64,000 nt of DNA from Catonia carolina. Taxonomy: Eukaryota > Arthropoda > Insecta > Hemiptera > Achilidae. Where the stretch lies: assembly GCA_035578175.1 (NCBI GenBank), contig JAQMRL010000005.1, forward strand, positions 51,131,722 through 51,195,721, given 5' to 3'. Shown here piece by piece: positions 22,731 through 33,056 of the stretch (within the stretch, counting starts at the first letter, position 1; the number at the start of each line of letters is the position of its first letter). Made by a program: the position numbers and the translations under genes. The notes below the pieces were generated by a model. That model made no database searches, had not been told where the DNA came from, and worked only from the letters and a program-made list of their open reading frames with translations.

Positions 22731-23797
22731 TTAACAATAAAACCTCCAATACATTTCAGTATGACAATAGTCAGTCATTAAAAAAGGCCTTAGTTTTCAA
22801 ATTGGAATTTTAATTAATTTTATTTAATTACACTATTATGTATGAATTTTATTTGCTTATTTATCTATCCATTTATGTATCTATAAATAATTCCCTACGC
22901 ATAAATATTACATTACTGTTTTATTTTAGTAGCCTTTACACTAATTTAAATTTTCTTATGTATTGGTTTTTTTTCTTCACGATGCGAATGCACTCGATAG
23001 TGTGTTTAACTTACACGTGTTCATCTTCATCTTGTAAAACCTTGCGTAACTCTTAACACACACCTTAGTACTCAAACCATACGTTTATTAGTCTCTCACG
23101 GTTTTCTTATTGAAGATTCTACGACCGATACGCAGACATCAGTTTCATTCAAGGTGAAATTCGGTTATCTTCTTTGTTTGAATTTAGCCTCGGGGTTGTA
23201 GTCGCTTAAAGACGATGCGGTGGGCTATTTTTTAGTATGCATTTCTTATTATTATTATTATTATTAATAATAATAATATTATTATTACTATTACAAACAA
23301 GTATGATAATGCACCATTTAAAACTGGTATATCGTATTCCTGTAATATTATTACTTTTTTCTACGCTTAAATCTCTTCTGAATTAAATTCTTTTGAGATA
23401 CATTTTTGTGCACCTGTTATTTGAATATATATTTTTTATATTCAAAATATGTCATCGTTTTTTTGAAGTATGTTGAAATCTTATTAAAATTAATGATACT
23501 TTCTTTGTTACATGATGTGTTTTTTTGTATTGGGAAGAAGTTTTTTAAAATGGATTGTAAAAAACTTTTGCTTGTACAATTAAGATTAAAAGTGATTTGT
23601 TGTTTTTCTTGGTTTTCTCCCAAATATGAGCACTGGACATCCCATATCCATCTAGTCTTTGAGTTAGGGAGTTAGCTTCATGTTTTCTCTTGTGTTAGTG
23701 TTAGATTGTTTTCTTCTTTTGAAAGAGAGTTTTGTTAGTTTATTTTCTTCGGTTCTTTTTTCTTATAGTTTTTGGATCATTTCTTATGTTTTTTTAA
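22731..23797. other. AT-rich spacer with ATT/AAT palindrome
   Basis: No gene is supported. At 23246-23292 a TTA/ATT run meets a TAA/AAT run, giving a simple-sequence palindrome. The frame at 23406-23675 is AT-driven and unlike any protein I know. Confidence 0.4.
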
Positions 23798-24332
23798 CCC
23801 TTTCAGTGCCAAATCAATATTTAAAAGTTTGATCTAAAGCCATTTAATTTGAATAAGCGTGTATAAAATGCCAGCCCTCATTTCGAAAACTTGCCGGCGT
23901 AAGCCTGCCATTGCCAACCAAAATTTCAAAGTTACAGAAAAATAAAATTTCCTTTTAAAATTTAATTTTTATTGTGTTCATAAAAATAAGAAATAGTTTA
24001 AACAATAAAAATATTCAAAATAGTTTTTTTTTAGTTTATTTTTTGGTTTTGGTACCTTAACGGTGGTTTTAACGTGTAAATTTCCAGATCCTAGCTGGGA
24101 ATCAAACCCGGGACCTTTCTCTTTGCAGGCTAGCGCGCTAGTCACTACGCCACGGAGGCGGTTTCAAAAAAATAATTTCATTAATTTTTGTTTATAAGTT
24201 TTTTGTAAATGTTCGGTTATCCGGACGGTGGCACTTTATGCATAACTTACGGACGTTCGGTAAACCGGATGTTATAACTACGTCAAATATATCGACGTCC
24301 TGTTTTCCGGACGTTGGTACTGAAAGGGTTAA
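23794..24332. mobile_element. piggyBac-like MITE with TTAA duplication
   Basis: The 531-bp element at 23798-24328 starts CCCTTTCAGTGCCAA and ends with the complement of CCCTTTCAGTACCAA. It is flanked by TTAA at 23794-23797 and 24329-24332. CCC ends plus a TTAA target are the piggyBac signature. No transposase is present. A SINE B copy is nested inside. Confidence 0.85.
24034..24166 (-). mobile_element. SINE B copy nested in piggyBac-like MITE
   Basis: In minus sense: CCGCCTCCGTGGCGTAGTGA (A box region), GCGCGCTAGCC, GGTCCCGGGTTTGATTCCCA (B box), then a shortened tail ending in AAAATAAACTAAAAAAAA. It is a well-kept head. Confidence 0.75.
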
Positions 24333-24588
24333 GTCCTTCATGTCAATATGCGATAGCCGTTACTGATTCACCTACTCATCACTATCTTCTTACTTCCGGA
24401 TAACATAAAAAACTGAAATACGGTACATTTGTTACTTAAATGTTAAACAAAACCGTAAGGTATTCGCATCTTGATCACTTTGACCTAATGGGTAAAAAGG
24501 CTTTGACTACCCTAAAATAATTCATATTATTTCAATATCTTACCGCGTTATAGATATAGGCTTAAGTGCAAAACCTGACTGGCTGACT

Positions 24589-24903
24589 TAGGCCGGTTTT
24601 TCACTTACCGATATATCGTCGCCGATCTCGGAGTTACGCCCACACGATACCGACAATCGTTAAATACTTTTAATTACGAATTGTCGGTACCGATATCGGT
24701 TTTTATAAAAACAAAACTTGTCTGTTTTGTCAGTCCGAAACAACAAGAGACGAATGTGCCACCGATATGTCGGATCCAATGTGACGACATCATGTCGGAC
24801 CGATATCGGCAAATTTAAAACCGGTCGTATGTACTTCAATACATTCCAGGTGAGCCGTTTATCAAATTTTCGGTATCGTATCGGTAAGTGAAAAACCGGC
24901 CTA
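24589..24903. mobile_element. 315-bp MITE, TAGGCCGGTTTTTCACTT ends
   Basis: The left end TAGGCCGGTTTTTCACTTAC and right end are near-perfect inverted repeats of about 25 bases, flanked by ACT at 24586-24588 and 24904-24906. Inside, the 11-mer ACCGATATCGG and related CCGATAT motifs recur. No coding frame. The 3-bp duplication and GGCC ends suggest a PIF/Harbinger-like group, though ACT is not its usual target. Confidence 0.75.
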
Positions 24904-25014
24904 ACTTTTGTCTAATTCTTTAATTTGTCATTGTCCTAGGGAGTTGAAATTCAACTCATTCAAAATAATTATATACTAATACTGTATTTTATACTAATAA
25001 GTAACTTGGGTAGA

Positions 25015-25336
25015 AGGATGAACGTTAGATCCAGGCGGCGGAAGTGCGGTGAGAAGAGTTCAGGGGTATAGTTTGATGGATCACATAAAAAATAAGGAAA
25101 TCCGGGCCCGTTTAAATGTTTCCTCTCTATTAAAAACAGTTGACAAATGCAGAGAGAAGTGGAAAGAACATTTTAATACACTTGAGTAAAGATAGGTGGG
25201 CGAAACGGGCATTAGGCACATACCTGCTGGACGAAGGGATGTAGGTAGACCGCGAAAAAGATGGGAAAAGATGTCGGAGCAGGACGGAAGGTCTAATCCA
25301 TGACAGGCGGAAGAAGAAGAAGAAGAAGAAGAGTAG
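25015..25336 (+). pseudogene. RTE-like LINE 3' end with GAA-repeat tail
   Basis: A frame reads DHIKNKEIRARLNVSSLL, then KCREKWKEHF, then IPAGRRDVGRPRKRWEKM, the usual end of RTE-type proteins. It is 5' truncated and ends in a (GAA)n run at 25309-25332, which would be the LINE tail. Confidence 0.7.
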
Positions 25337-26094
25337 TAAGTATGAGAATTAAGTTAAACTTAGAATCGAGTCAATACAGTAAAATTTAATTTACTGAATT
25401 TATCAATGTCTATTATTTTCGTCGGTTTGTTAATGTCTTTTTTTAATTTTTCATGAAACCATTTTTATTTAATAACCTATATGTTTTCTTTTATGTAACA
25501 TCGTTGCGTCATTAGATTCTTTTAATATTCAAATATTGGCTTTAATGTCTGCCAATTGTTACGTTTGTGACTAGGAAAGTCCATCCAGATGAATAGAAAG
25601 CAGAAATTCTTGTCTGCATATTTTGTTCTTATAAAATATTTTCACTGAATTATGGCTTATTATTTTTTTTATCTTCGGACAGAACAATAGATTTAAAAGG
25701 GCGGAGTCCTTGATCTAAAAAATTTACATATTTGATTTCAGGAAGACCTCTTATTAAATATATTAATTCATGTTAAGTATTGTTATTTAGTCCATACATT
25801 TTCAAGTACCGTTGAGTAATAATGTAATTAAATTCTTTTAGTTCATCTTAGAAATCAGGATACCTGCCAAAAATGTGTCAAAAATATTGTTCACGAATTG
25901 CAATAATATTTTTTAATTATCCAATTGTTTCAATTTACATTTTGAATTAAAAGAATATTTGCGATTGAAAAATTGCATGATGTATCTGTTTTTCAAGCTT
26001 TCTTTTTGTTACGGCTATAGAAACAAAATTTTAATTTGAGGATTGTGATTTTAAGTCATAATTTGTTGTTGATATAGTATTTCACAGATATAAG
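25337..26094. other. AT-rich spacer, nothing recognised
   Basis: No gene or repeat supported. Confidence 0.4.
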
Positions 26095-26535
26095 TAAAAA
26101 ATCTGGTGTGAAACACTCACACGACTTTCTGTTGTCAATGTAAGTAATAAACAATATAACCTCTGTTGAATCATGAGTAAAAAATGAAAAATTTTACCTA
26201 ATTTTAATCATGAGTGGATGACGCAAAATGAAAATCGACCTCTGTTCGACTTAAAAATACGGAAAATCAGCAGTTGCCTCTAAACTAGGCTTTGAATGAT
26301 TAAAATAAAAGTTGTAGGTCTTTTAATTTCCCATAACTTTGATTATTTACACGTTTGTCATTTTATGCATACTAACGTTGCAATTTTTAAAAATTCCCAT
26401 TTTTTTACAGATTTTCAAGAAAGAAAACAGAAAACCACAAATTGCCGCTAAATTAAGCGTTATACAAAAAATGCCTAAACAAAAGCTGTATAAATTTTTA
26501 CATTTTCTTCAACTTTAATTATATACGTTTTTGCT
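26095..26535 (-). repeat. Family S right-half fragment
   Basis: Starts with the inverted right end CTGGTGTGAAACACTCACAC at 26102, then the S blocks in minus order, stopping near 26530. Confidence 0.6.
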
Positions 26536-26764
26536 ATTTACACTTTTTGTAACATTTTTGTCCAACACTTAGCTTAGAACAATTTGCGATTTTCTTTAAA
26601 AATCAAATTGAAATTGGTTTATTCCATGTTGAACAAAACAATTTCCACAATATTGACCGTAAAATGATGCTTTAGGAGAAAATTTGTTTGTTGACCATTC
26701 ATTTTTTGTAGTTCTTTATTTTTTAGTTCGTATTCAAGTCGCATGTCCATGACGGGGAGGAGGA

Positions 26765-27130
26765 TTATTAAATTATTTGCCTCGATCTGCTAGTTCCAAG
26801 ACTACAAAAATAGTTCTGTTTCTTATCACATGGTCAGCCAGTTATATGACTGAATCATTAAATAACAAAAAAGTTAGAGGTAGAAAAACACTACGTAGTC
26901 AGAATTATTTTCTCTGAGAGTAATGAATTTCATTATACAGCCAGACCCTGTGGTGAATGAAGTGAAGGTGTCATTTGCAGAGTAGTAAATATGTGTTTTT
27001 CAGAGGGGTCGGCATGCTGATAAGCATACTTTACCCCTCAGTGAGGAAGGCAAGGTAAACCGCATCACTCCTCATTTTACTAAGTAAAGCCTCTCGAGAT
27101 TCAAACCATCATTTCGGTTAATGAATTTAG
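26765..27130 (+). mobile_element. Family R retroelement, copy 8
   Basis: 5' variant with TCGATCTGCTAGTTCCAAG, followed by the R body. The frame is interrupted by TAG after SFAE (GTAGT in place of GTGGA), and the 3' stem-loop is worn (ACCATCATTTCGGTTAATGA). An old copy. Confidence 0.7.
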
Positions 27131-27167
27131 CTACAATATTCAAGTTGCAATAACGTTAGATTATTTC

Positions 27168-27234
27168 ATTCCCGGGAATCGAATTCGGGAATTCGCCGAT
27201 ACAGTGTAATGTGCTACCAACTGAGCCACCTAAG
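27168..27234 (-). repeat. tRNA-like sequence (pseudogene or SINE head)
   Basis: Minus strand begins GGTGGCTCAGTTGGTAGCAC, a good A box, and has ATTCGATTCCCGGGAAT with a B-box core. No matching acceptor stem was seen, so I read it as a tRNA pseudogene or the head of a fourth SINE, not a working tRNA. Confidence 0.5.
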
Positions 27235-27239
27235 TGATT

Positions 27240-28137
27240 GCAATAAAAATTTTAATTTATGATCGCTACGTTTTATTTCTTATATAACACTACCTATTAT
27301 TACTTCTGAATGAAATTCTTCTTTCATTATTAAAGAAAACAGGTTTTTTGTTGTTTTTTAATAATTTTTTTAGATTTTCCTCTTTTGTAAATGTACTGGT
27401 ATCGTTAACGCAGGCCTGATAAAATTGTTTCGACGTGTTATTATCATTTACAATACATTCTTGTAACGCGTGTTGCATCATTTATTTAACATTTTACTAT
27501 GCGTTTCATGCGTCTGGTATTTTCTTCTTTTATCATGTGAATTTTTATTTACAATATTACTATACATAAGATTTTTAACATTCTTTGTTAAATCGATTTT
27601 CAAGTATATTAATTTTATTAATGTACAGTCGTTTTTGTGTTTATATGGTTTTTTATTTTATGTTTTCTTTAATTAATAAATATCATGAGTTTTCTTGTAC
27701 ATTCCATTTTTATTTTTATGAGAAACATGTTTTATTAAGGTCAGACTAAAAGTACTTACAATTTTTTTTTTTACTGTTGTTGTAAATCCGTATTTTATTG
27801 TGATAATTTATATTTATTGGTAAATAAAATATATAGGCTATTTCCTCGTGATTTTTTTTTGTCATATCTCTGATATCATGATTTATTCAGTATTTTTTTT
27901 AAATTTATAAACTCACTGAATACTTATATTATTTATATTTTATATACTGGTATTTTCTTTTACCTATTTTATTTATTTATTTTTTAAAATTAATTTCTTT
28001 TATTGAGCGATGATATCTAATTTAATTGTTAGAATTGTTAAACATGTAATTTATTAAATAAATAATGAAATAAAAATTTTTTTTATTGTAAAATCTTAGG
28101 GAAATGAAAATATTTGATAATAAATGGGAATTAATAA
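27240..28137. other. AT-rich spacer, nothing recognised
   Basis: Strongly AT-rich; frames are chance. Confidence 0.4.
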
Positions 28138-28139
28138 TA

Positions 28140-28760
28140 CAGTCGAACTTCTATAACTCGAATTTTCTATATCTAGAATTGAATTTTAGTCCCCTTTAAC
28201 CTGCCTATGCGTTTACAATGTAAAAAGTAATCTATAACTCGAATTCCACCATTTCTCTTAGTCGAACTAATTATTTTGTTTCTTTTGACAAAATTTGTAC
28301 ATAGTTCTCAAAATAGCAGTTTTTGTCTTTTGAAAATGAAGCTACAGTGCTGCTTCTTTCATTATAAGAGGATATGTTCGACCATAAAAGGGAACAGACC
28401 TTCAAAGTCTTCTGGTTACCTTTCTATAGGCCTAACAGGCATAAACCTAAACAATGAATTTCTTTGAATCGACGAACCATTGGTTGGCCACAGAAAAATA
28501 GAACCATAGTCTGTCGGTATTTAACATGTACGGCGTAATTTTGGAATACTGTTTACAATATGTACAGTACTGTATTACGAAATTACGCATGTGTAGTAAG
28601 TAGGTCTACATATTCCGCATCTTGTAGGGTACTGTATTCGCCTATGTGGAATGTTGTTTTTTTTAATAATTGTTTTTTTTATTTTTCCATAACTCGAAAT
28701 TTCTGTAACTCGAATTGTTTTCCCCATTCTTTGAGGATTCGAGTTACAGAAGTTCGACTG
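28140..28760. mobile_element. Pogo/Tigger-like MITE 1
   Basis: Left end CAGTCGAACTTCTATAACTC pairs with the complement at the right end (CAGTCGAACTTCTGTAACTC). The left flank is TA; the right flank reads TG, one base off TA. CAG ends and a TA target fit pogo/Tigger. The 621-bp inside shows no transposase, but the motif (T)AACTCGAATT repeats near both ends. Confidence 0.8.
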
Positions 28761-28943
28761 TGATAATACTAATAATAATTTGACTTTGAAGGTATTTTTT
28801 CAAACGTTAGTCGGAAAGTTCAAAAACATTAATGTTGATGTTGTCTTAACTTGTTGAAAATGTAAATCGGTGTATTTTCCTTGTTTCTAAACTTTTTGTA
28901 TTCGGAGTTTATTTTAAAAATTTACATTATAAGAAAATTATTG

Positions 28944-29097
28944 GATCGCCTCCGTGGCGTAATAATTAGCGTTCTAGACAACAAATTCGAAGATTGTAAG
29001 TTCGATTTTGAAATTTTTGATAAGCGACCCATCATGCATAATTCTCACAAGTCATGACCAAATTGTTGATTCAACTTAAGATAAACTGAAGAAAAAT
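28944..29097 (+). mobile_element. SINE B copy, worn
   Basis: CGCCTCCGTGGCGTAATAAT head, AAGTTCGATTTTGAAATTTT core, then a shortened tail with CATGACCAAATTGTTGATT. Diverged. Confidence 0.55.
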
Positions 29098-29102
29098 AAA
29101 AG

Positions 29103-29280
29103 AATGGCTTCCTCCGTAGCGTAGGGGTAGCGTGATATGATACAACACGGAGGTCCCGTGTTCAATTCCCGGTTAAGGTCTGAAAATTTTCAAAAGTCAA
29201 AATTCACTATTCTAGTTAAATAATCCACCGTAGTCGATTATAACCAAGCTGTTAATGTGACTTTAAATAAATAAAAAATA
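29103..29280 (+). mobile_element. SINE B copy
   Basis: GGCTTCCTCCGTAGCGTAGG head (A box TAGCGTAGGGGT), GTGTTCAATTCCCGG (B box), then AAATTTTCA and the tail CGTAGTCGAT to GTGACTTTAAATAAATAAA. It follows directly on the previous SINE B copy. Confidence 0.7.
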
Positions 29281-29548
29281 TTAAACATTCAGTAAAAAAA
29301 CTAGATATTTAAATTTCCTCAACGTATAGGCTATATCACATGAATTTGAAAACCAAACCAATTTTTTGGCAGTAAACTACCAAGATAACAAAGTAATTCT
29401 GAGAAGACATTCAAGACATTCTGAGAATTCGTCGAAAATCCACTATATTTTTAAAACACCGAAATTTTATTGACACTTAAGTCATTGTATCGACTTTGTT
29501 CTGTTGTGAACAGATTTTCGATTACATTCTGTAATTTAAAAACAAATA

Positions 29549-29707
29549 TGGCCTCCTCCGTAGTGTAGTAGTAGCTCGCTAGCCTACCACGCATAGGTAC
29601 CGGGTTCGATTCTTAGCCAGCGTCTGGAAATTTTCACAATTTAAAATCCACCGTAGTCGCTAATCACCGAGCTGATGATGCGACTTTAAATAAACTAAAG
29701 AAAAAAA
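29549..29707 (+). mobile_element. SINE B copy
   Basis: GGCCTCCTCCGTAGTGTAGT head, ACCGGGTTCGATTCTTAGCC (B box), and a well-kept tail with AGTCGC...GCGACT stem and TTTAAATAAACTAAAG. Third copy in this cluster. Confidence 0.75.
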
Positions 29708-30388
29708 ACAATACAATATTGACAGATTGATTAAAACTTCGTAACATTAAGTCATTTATTTCAATAAATATTTTTATATTCTTTATTATATTCAATAAGT
29801 TGTTTTATCTAAATTATAAAAGAGACACAAATTACTAAAACAAATAAAGAATTTACAAATATTTACGTCACCATCATTAAAGAAAAAGATACTACGTATT
29901 TTGTAAAGATCAAAATGTCATAAGGCGTGACTAAAACGTGCTGACTTATTTTTTCTTTTCCTCTTATTTTTTTGGAAATGTTGAAATATATTGTGCGAAG
30001 ATGAAACGAAATGTAAAGAAATAACCTTCAATATTGGGGTCGTGAGTTTTAAAGCACTAGTCCGTACGAAAGAAACAACCAAGTATCTTACTAATACTTA
30101 AAAGCTTCTATATCATTTTATTTAATAGTGGACGTGTCGCAATTATGTATACCTGTAATTACTATAATCCCGCTTGGATTATAGTAATAATATTAAATTG
30201 ATAAACATTATGTTCTAATGAAATATTATAAGTTCAAGAATGAAATTCATCTACATAGTTTCTTGAATGAAATTTAAGTGATGAATACTTACGGGTTTTT
30301 GCTTTCTAAACTATGTAATCGAGTGAAAATGCACTGCAGTTGTAAAAATTCTATAGGACATGTTCAACTGACTTTAATTGTTCATAAC
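29708..30388. other. AT-rich spacer, nothing recognised
   Basis: No gene or repeat supported. Confidence 0.4.
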
Positions 30389-30390
30389 TA

Positions 30391-30950
30391 CAGTAAAATC
30401 CCGTTTAACCAAATTATAGGAGGGGAGGAGGACCCGATTTCGAAGAACGCGAAATTCCGGATAACATCCAGAAACATACTTTCAGGGTTTAAAACTTGTA
30501 AAAATGATTATACAGTATTTTGTTACTACTGTTTATTAGCAAATTAAACAAAAATACATAAATTTCAAGAGAAAAATATGTAATATTGTACAGTAAGTAA
30601 TATTTACTTATTTTTTAAATTATTTACAATCTTTTATAAAAAGTGTGAGATTTTTGATGAAACCGTTTTTTTTTGTGGCAATATCACGTCATCGTTTTAG
30701 TTGAGGTACACCCTGGAGGTGAAGAACAAGTAAACAAATTTCCAGAATAGTGAAATTTTTATTCGTAATTTATTTCATTGGACACTGTTCTGTACTTCGC
30801 CAAAGCTACGTACTTAAATGTTGTACTGTGCATATTAGTTACACAATATTGAATTTGAGTAATCACCTATTTAAATTTTTAAAAATTCGGATACGTTTCG
30901 GTTAAAGTTGGTTACGGTTAAGTGGGTTTCAGATAATGGGGGTTTTACTG
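30391..30950. mobile_element. Pogo/Tigger-like MITE 2
   Basis: CAGTAAAATCCCGTTTAACC at the left pairs with CAGTAAAACCCCCATTATCT read from the right end; TA flanks at 30389-30390 and 30951-30952. 560 bp. The interior has no intact transposase. Confidence 0.85.
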
Positions 30951-31124
30951 TACTACAAACTAAGAGGTTGTCGGTATTTATATTTACTCGAGTCACGAGT
31001 TAGCTAGTGGTTTTAACGAGGGATAAAGGGGAAAAGCTTCAGTGCGCATGCGCGACTGGTTTTGTATCAGTTTGCCACCACAACAACGTAAACTATACTT
31101 AGAGGTCATACAGTATATTGCGGA

Positions 31125-31320
31125 ACCTTTTGTAGGTTTTTTTTGGGTTTAACGGCCGACTGTTTTGCAATTACTGCTAATGCAGACGGTGAAGGATGAA
31201 ATGATTTTTTGTAACTTATGAAAATCTGCCGTGCCTGAGTGGGATTCGAACCCAAGACCGCATGATGAGAGGCGAGCACGTTACCAACTACGCCAATGCG
31301 GCCGGCACCTTTTGTAGGTT
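31125..31320 (-). mobile_element. SINE A, complete, with 14-bp target duplication
   Basis: The SINE is at 31139-31306, flanked by ACCTTTTGTAGGTT at 31125-31138 and 31307-31320. In minus sense it starts GCCGGCCGCATTGGCGTAGT (A box TGGCGTAGTTGG), has GGTCTTGGGTTCGAATCCCA (B box), and ends in an A run. The A and B boxes are a pol III promoter of tRNA type. Confidence 0.93.
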
Positions 31321-31358
31321 AAATGTACGAATATAACTGTTTGTTACAGTAAACAGAA

Positions 31359-31690
31359 ATGGCGGTTTTTCGAAAATGCGGTCGAACTGTTCACAGTGCT
31401 GAACAAAATCTAATATACATTGTAATAATATGTTGTGAAGTTGAAGCTTAACAAAAATACCTTTCCGTGCCTCTTAACAAAAGTCGTAAGCGAGCGGCTA
31501 ACTATTGTGATGTTTCTCTTTCAACAATTCGAAATATAAAGAAGGACTTTAAAGACAGTGAAGAAGATAATTCTTCATCAACAGTTTTTTTGACTCCTGT
31601 TAAAAAAAGTAAACGGTTATATCAATAAGAAAGTGATACCAACATGTGAAAAGTTATTACCGGTTTTGAAAGAAAGGTTAAATTTTTAGT
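31359..31690 (+). pseudogene. IS630/Tc1-like transposase N-terminus, truncated
   Basis: From the ATG at 31359 the frame reads MAVFRKCGRTVHSAEQNLIY, then a stop, then NKSRKRAANYCDVSLSTIRN, IKKDFKDSEEDNSSS and LTPVKKSKR. This resembles the helix-turn-helix N-terminus of a DDE transposase type common in arthropods, in which a short conserved opening is followed by a RxA-x-x-x-x-VS-x-STIRxIK helix. In-frame stops and loss of the DDE domain show it is dead. Confidence 0.5.
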
Positions 31691-31699
31691 TGGGAACTT

Positions 31700-32445
31700 T
31701 GTACGTTTTGTATTTCAGATTTATACTGTTTTAAACTTAGTTATTTGATTTGTATATGCATTAAAACTAATTGACACAAATATAAAATTCGTTCCAAAGA
31801 ATTATTCCACATGACTAAGTGTCATTCATTACTATTGATATAATTAATAATTCCACTAGAAATTTTTCTTCAATTTTCATCGTGACATCAATTTTTTGTG
31901 TGAAGCTTTTCATTATCATTGTAAGAATAGATAAAATTGTATAAAAAAATGATGACGGAAAATTAAACTATTTTATTATCATTATTTATTTTGTATACAG
32001 TAATAAAAATATTAATATTTTTCATGAATAAATAAAAGGATTTCTCTTTGTATAGTAAGGAATATGATATTATCTCTTTGTAAAGAAGGAATAAAATTTT
32101 CACAGCAGGTATCAAATACAATGATAAGAACAAAAATTATTTTCTTTTACTTTATTTACTAAATTCTATGTCTTTCAATAAGATACTTTCAATTTATTGT
32201 TATAAAATTACATTTTATACTAATATAGAAATCTAAAATTTTTATGATTTTTTTTAATAATATTATATTTTGTGTTGATCACAATCAATCGGTCCTTCTA
32301 AATTTTTATTTAATTGTAGAAAGTATAACATATTATACAATTCACTTGCCTATTTTGAATTCAACATGTCATAATTTATTTTTCATGGTTAGTTCTTAAT
32401 AGCGTATTGACTGAAATATTGAAAAAATTTCGTTTAAATTAAGTA
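31700..32445. other. AT-rich spacer, nothing recognised
   Basis: No gene or repeat supported. Confidence 0.4.
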
Positions 32446-33056
32446 AACCAACTGGGTTGGTCTTGTAGTAAAGTCATTGCCATGAGTCAGCTGATGATGG
32501 AGACTAAGGTTCCGTGGTCCAAATCATAGTAAAGGTAGTTTACTTGTATACGGATTTGAATCTGCCCATAACAGACAGGTGGAGTGTCCAATTATTTACA
32601 CTCAATCTGTTCGTAAGAGGGCTAAAATAAATAGTTCTGTTTCTTATCATATGGTCAGCCAATTAAATGACTGAATCATTTAAGAACAGATGAGGTAGAG
32701 GTGTAAAAGACACTGATCAGAGTTATTTCCTCTGAAAGTAATGAATTTTATTATACAGCCAGACCCTGTGGTGAATGAAGTGAAGGTGTCATTTGCACAG
32801 TGGTAAATATGTGTTTTTCAGAAGGGTCGGCATGCTGATAAGCATACTTTACCACTCAGTGAGGAAGGCAATGGTAAACCCCCTCACTCTTCATTTTACT
32901 TAGTAAAACCTTTACAGGTTTAAATCAGCCTTTTGGCTGATGACCTAAACAACAACACGGATTTGAATAGTAGTCAGTAGTTTAATAGTTGGGGTTCAAT
33001 CAACCATACTTTGTAAGGAATGGTCGGCCTGAGTCTGTACAATACTACACCTCATT
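32446..33056 (+). mobile_element. SINE C split by R
   Basis: The SINE C head is at 32446-32561 (ACTGGGTTGGTCTTGTAGTA, GTGGTCCAAATCATAGTAAAG) and its body resumes at 32957-33056 (GAATGGTCGGCCTGAGTCTG and CTACACCTCATTTG). The R copy 9 sits between duplicated ACGGATTTGAAT. Confidence 0.8.
32550..32968 (+). mobile_element. Family R retroelement, copy 9, full length with 12-bp duplication
   Basis: R spans 32562-32956 (395 bp), from CTGCCCATAACAGACAGG to CCTAAACAACAAC, flanked by ACGGATTTGAAT at 32550-32561 and 32957-32968. Because the host SINE is known from 7190, the empty site can be read off, so both R ends are defined here. Its 70-codon frame has a TAA where other copies have GAA/AAA (GTGGTAAATAT). 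Confidence 0.95.

Noticed and set aside
23406..23675. 89-codon frame with PKYEHWTSH
   Set aside because: AT-driven composition, no recognisable motif and no splice-supported neighbours.
27168..31310. tRNA-like boxes as working tRNA genes
   Set aside because: Heads at 27168, 28944, 29103, 29549 and 31139 lack a closed acceptor stem, and all but 27168 continue into SINE bodies.
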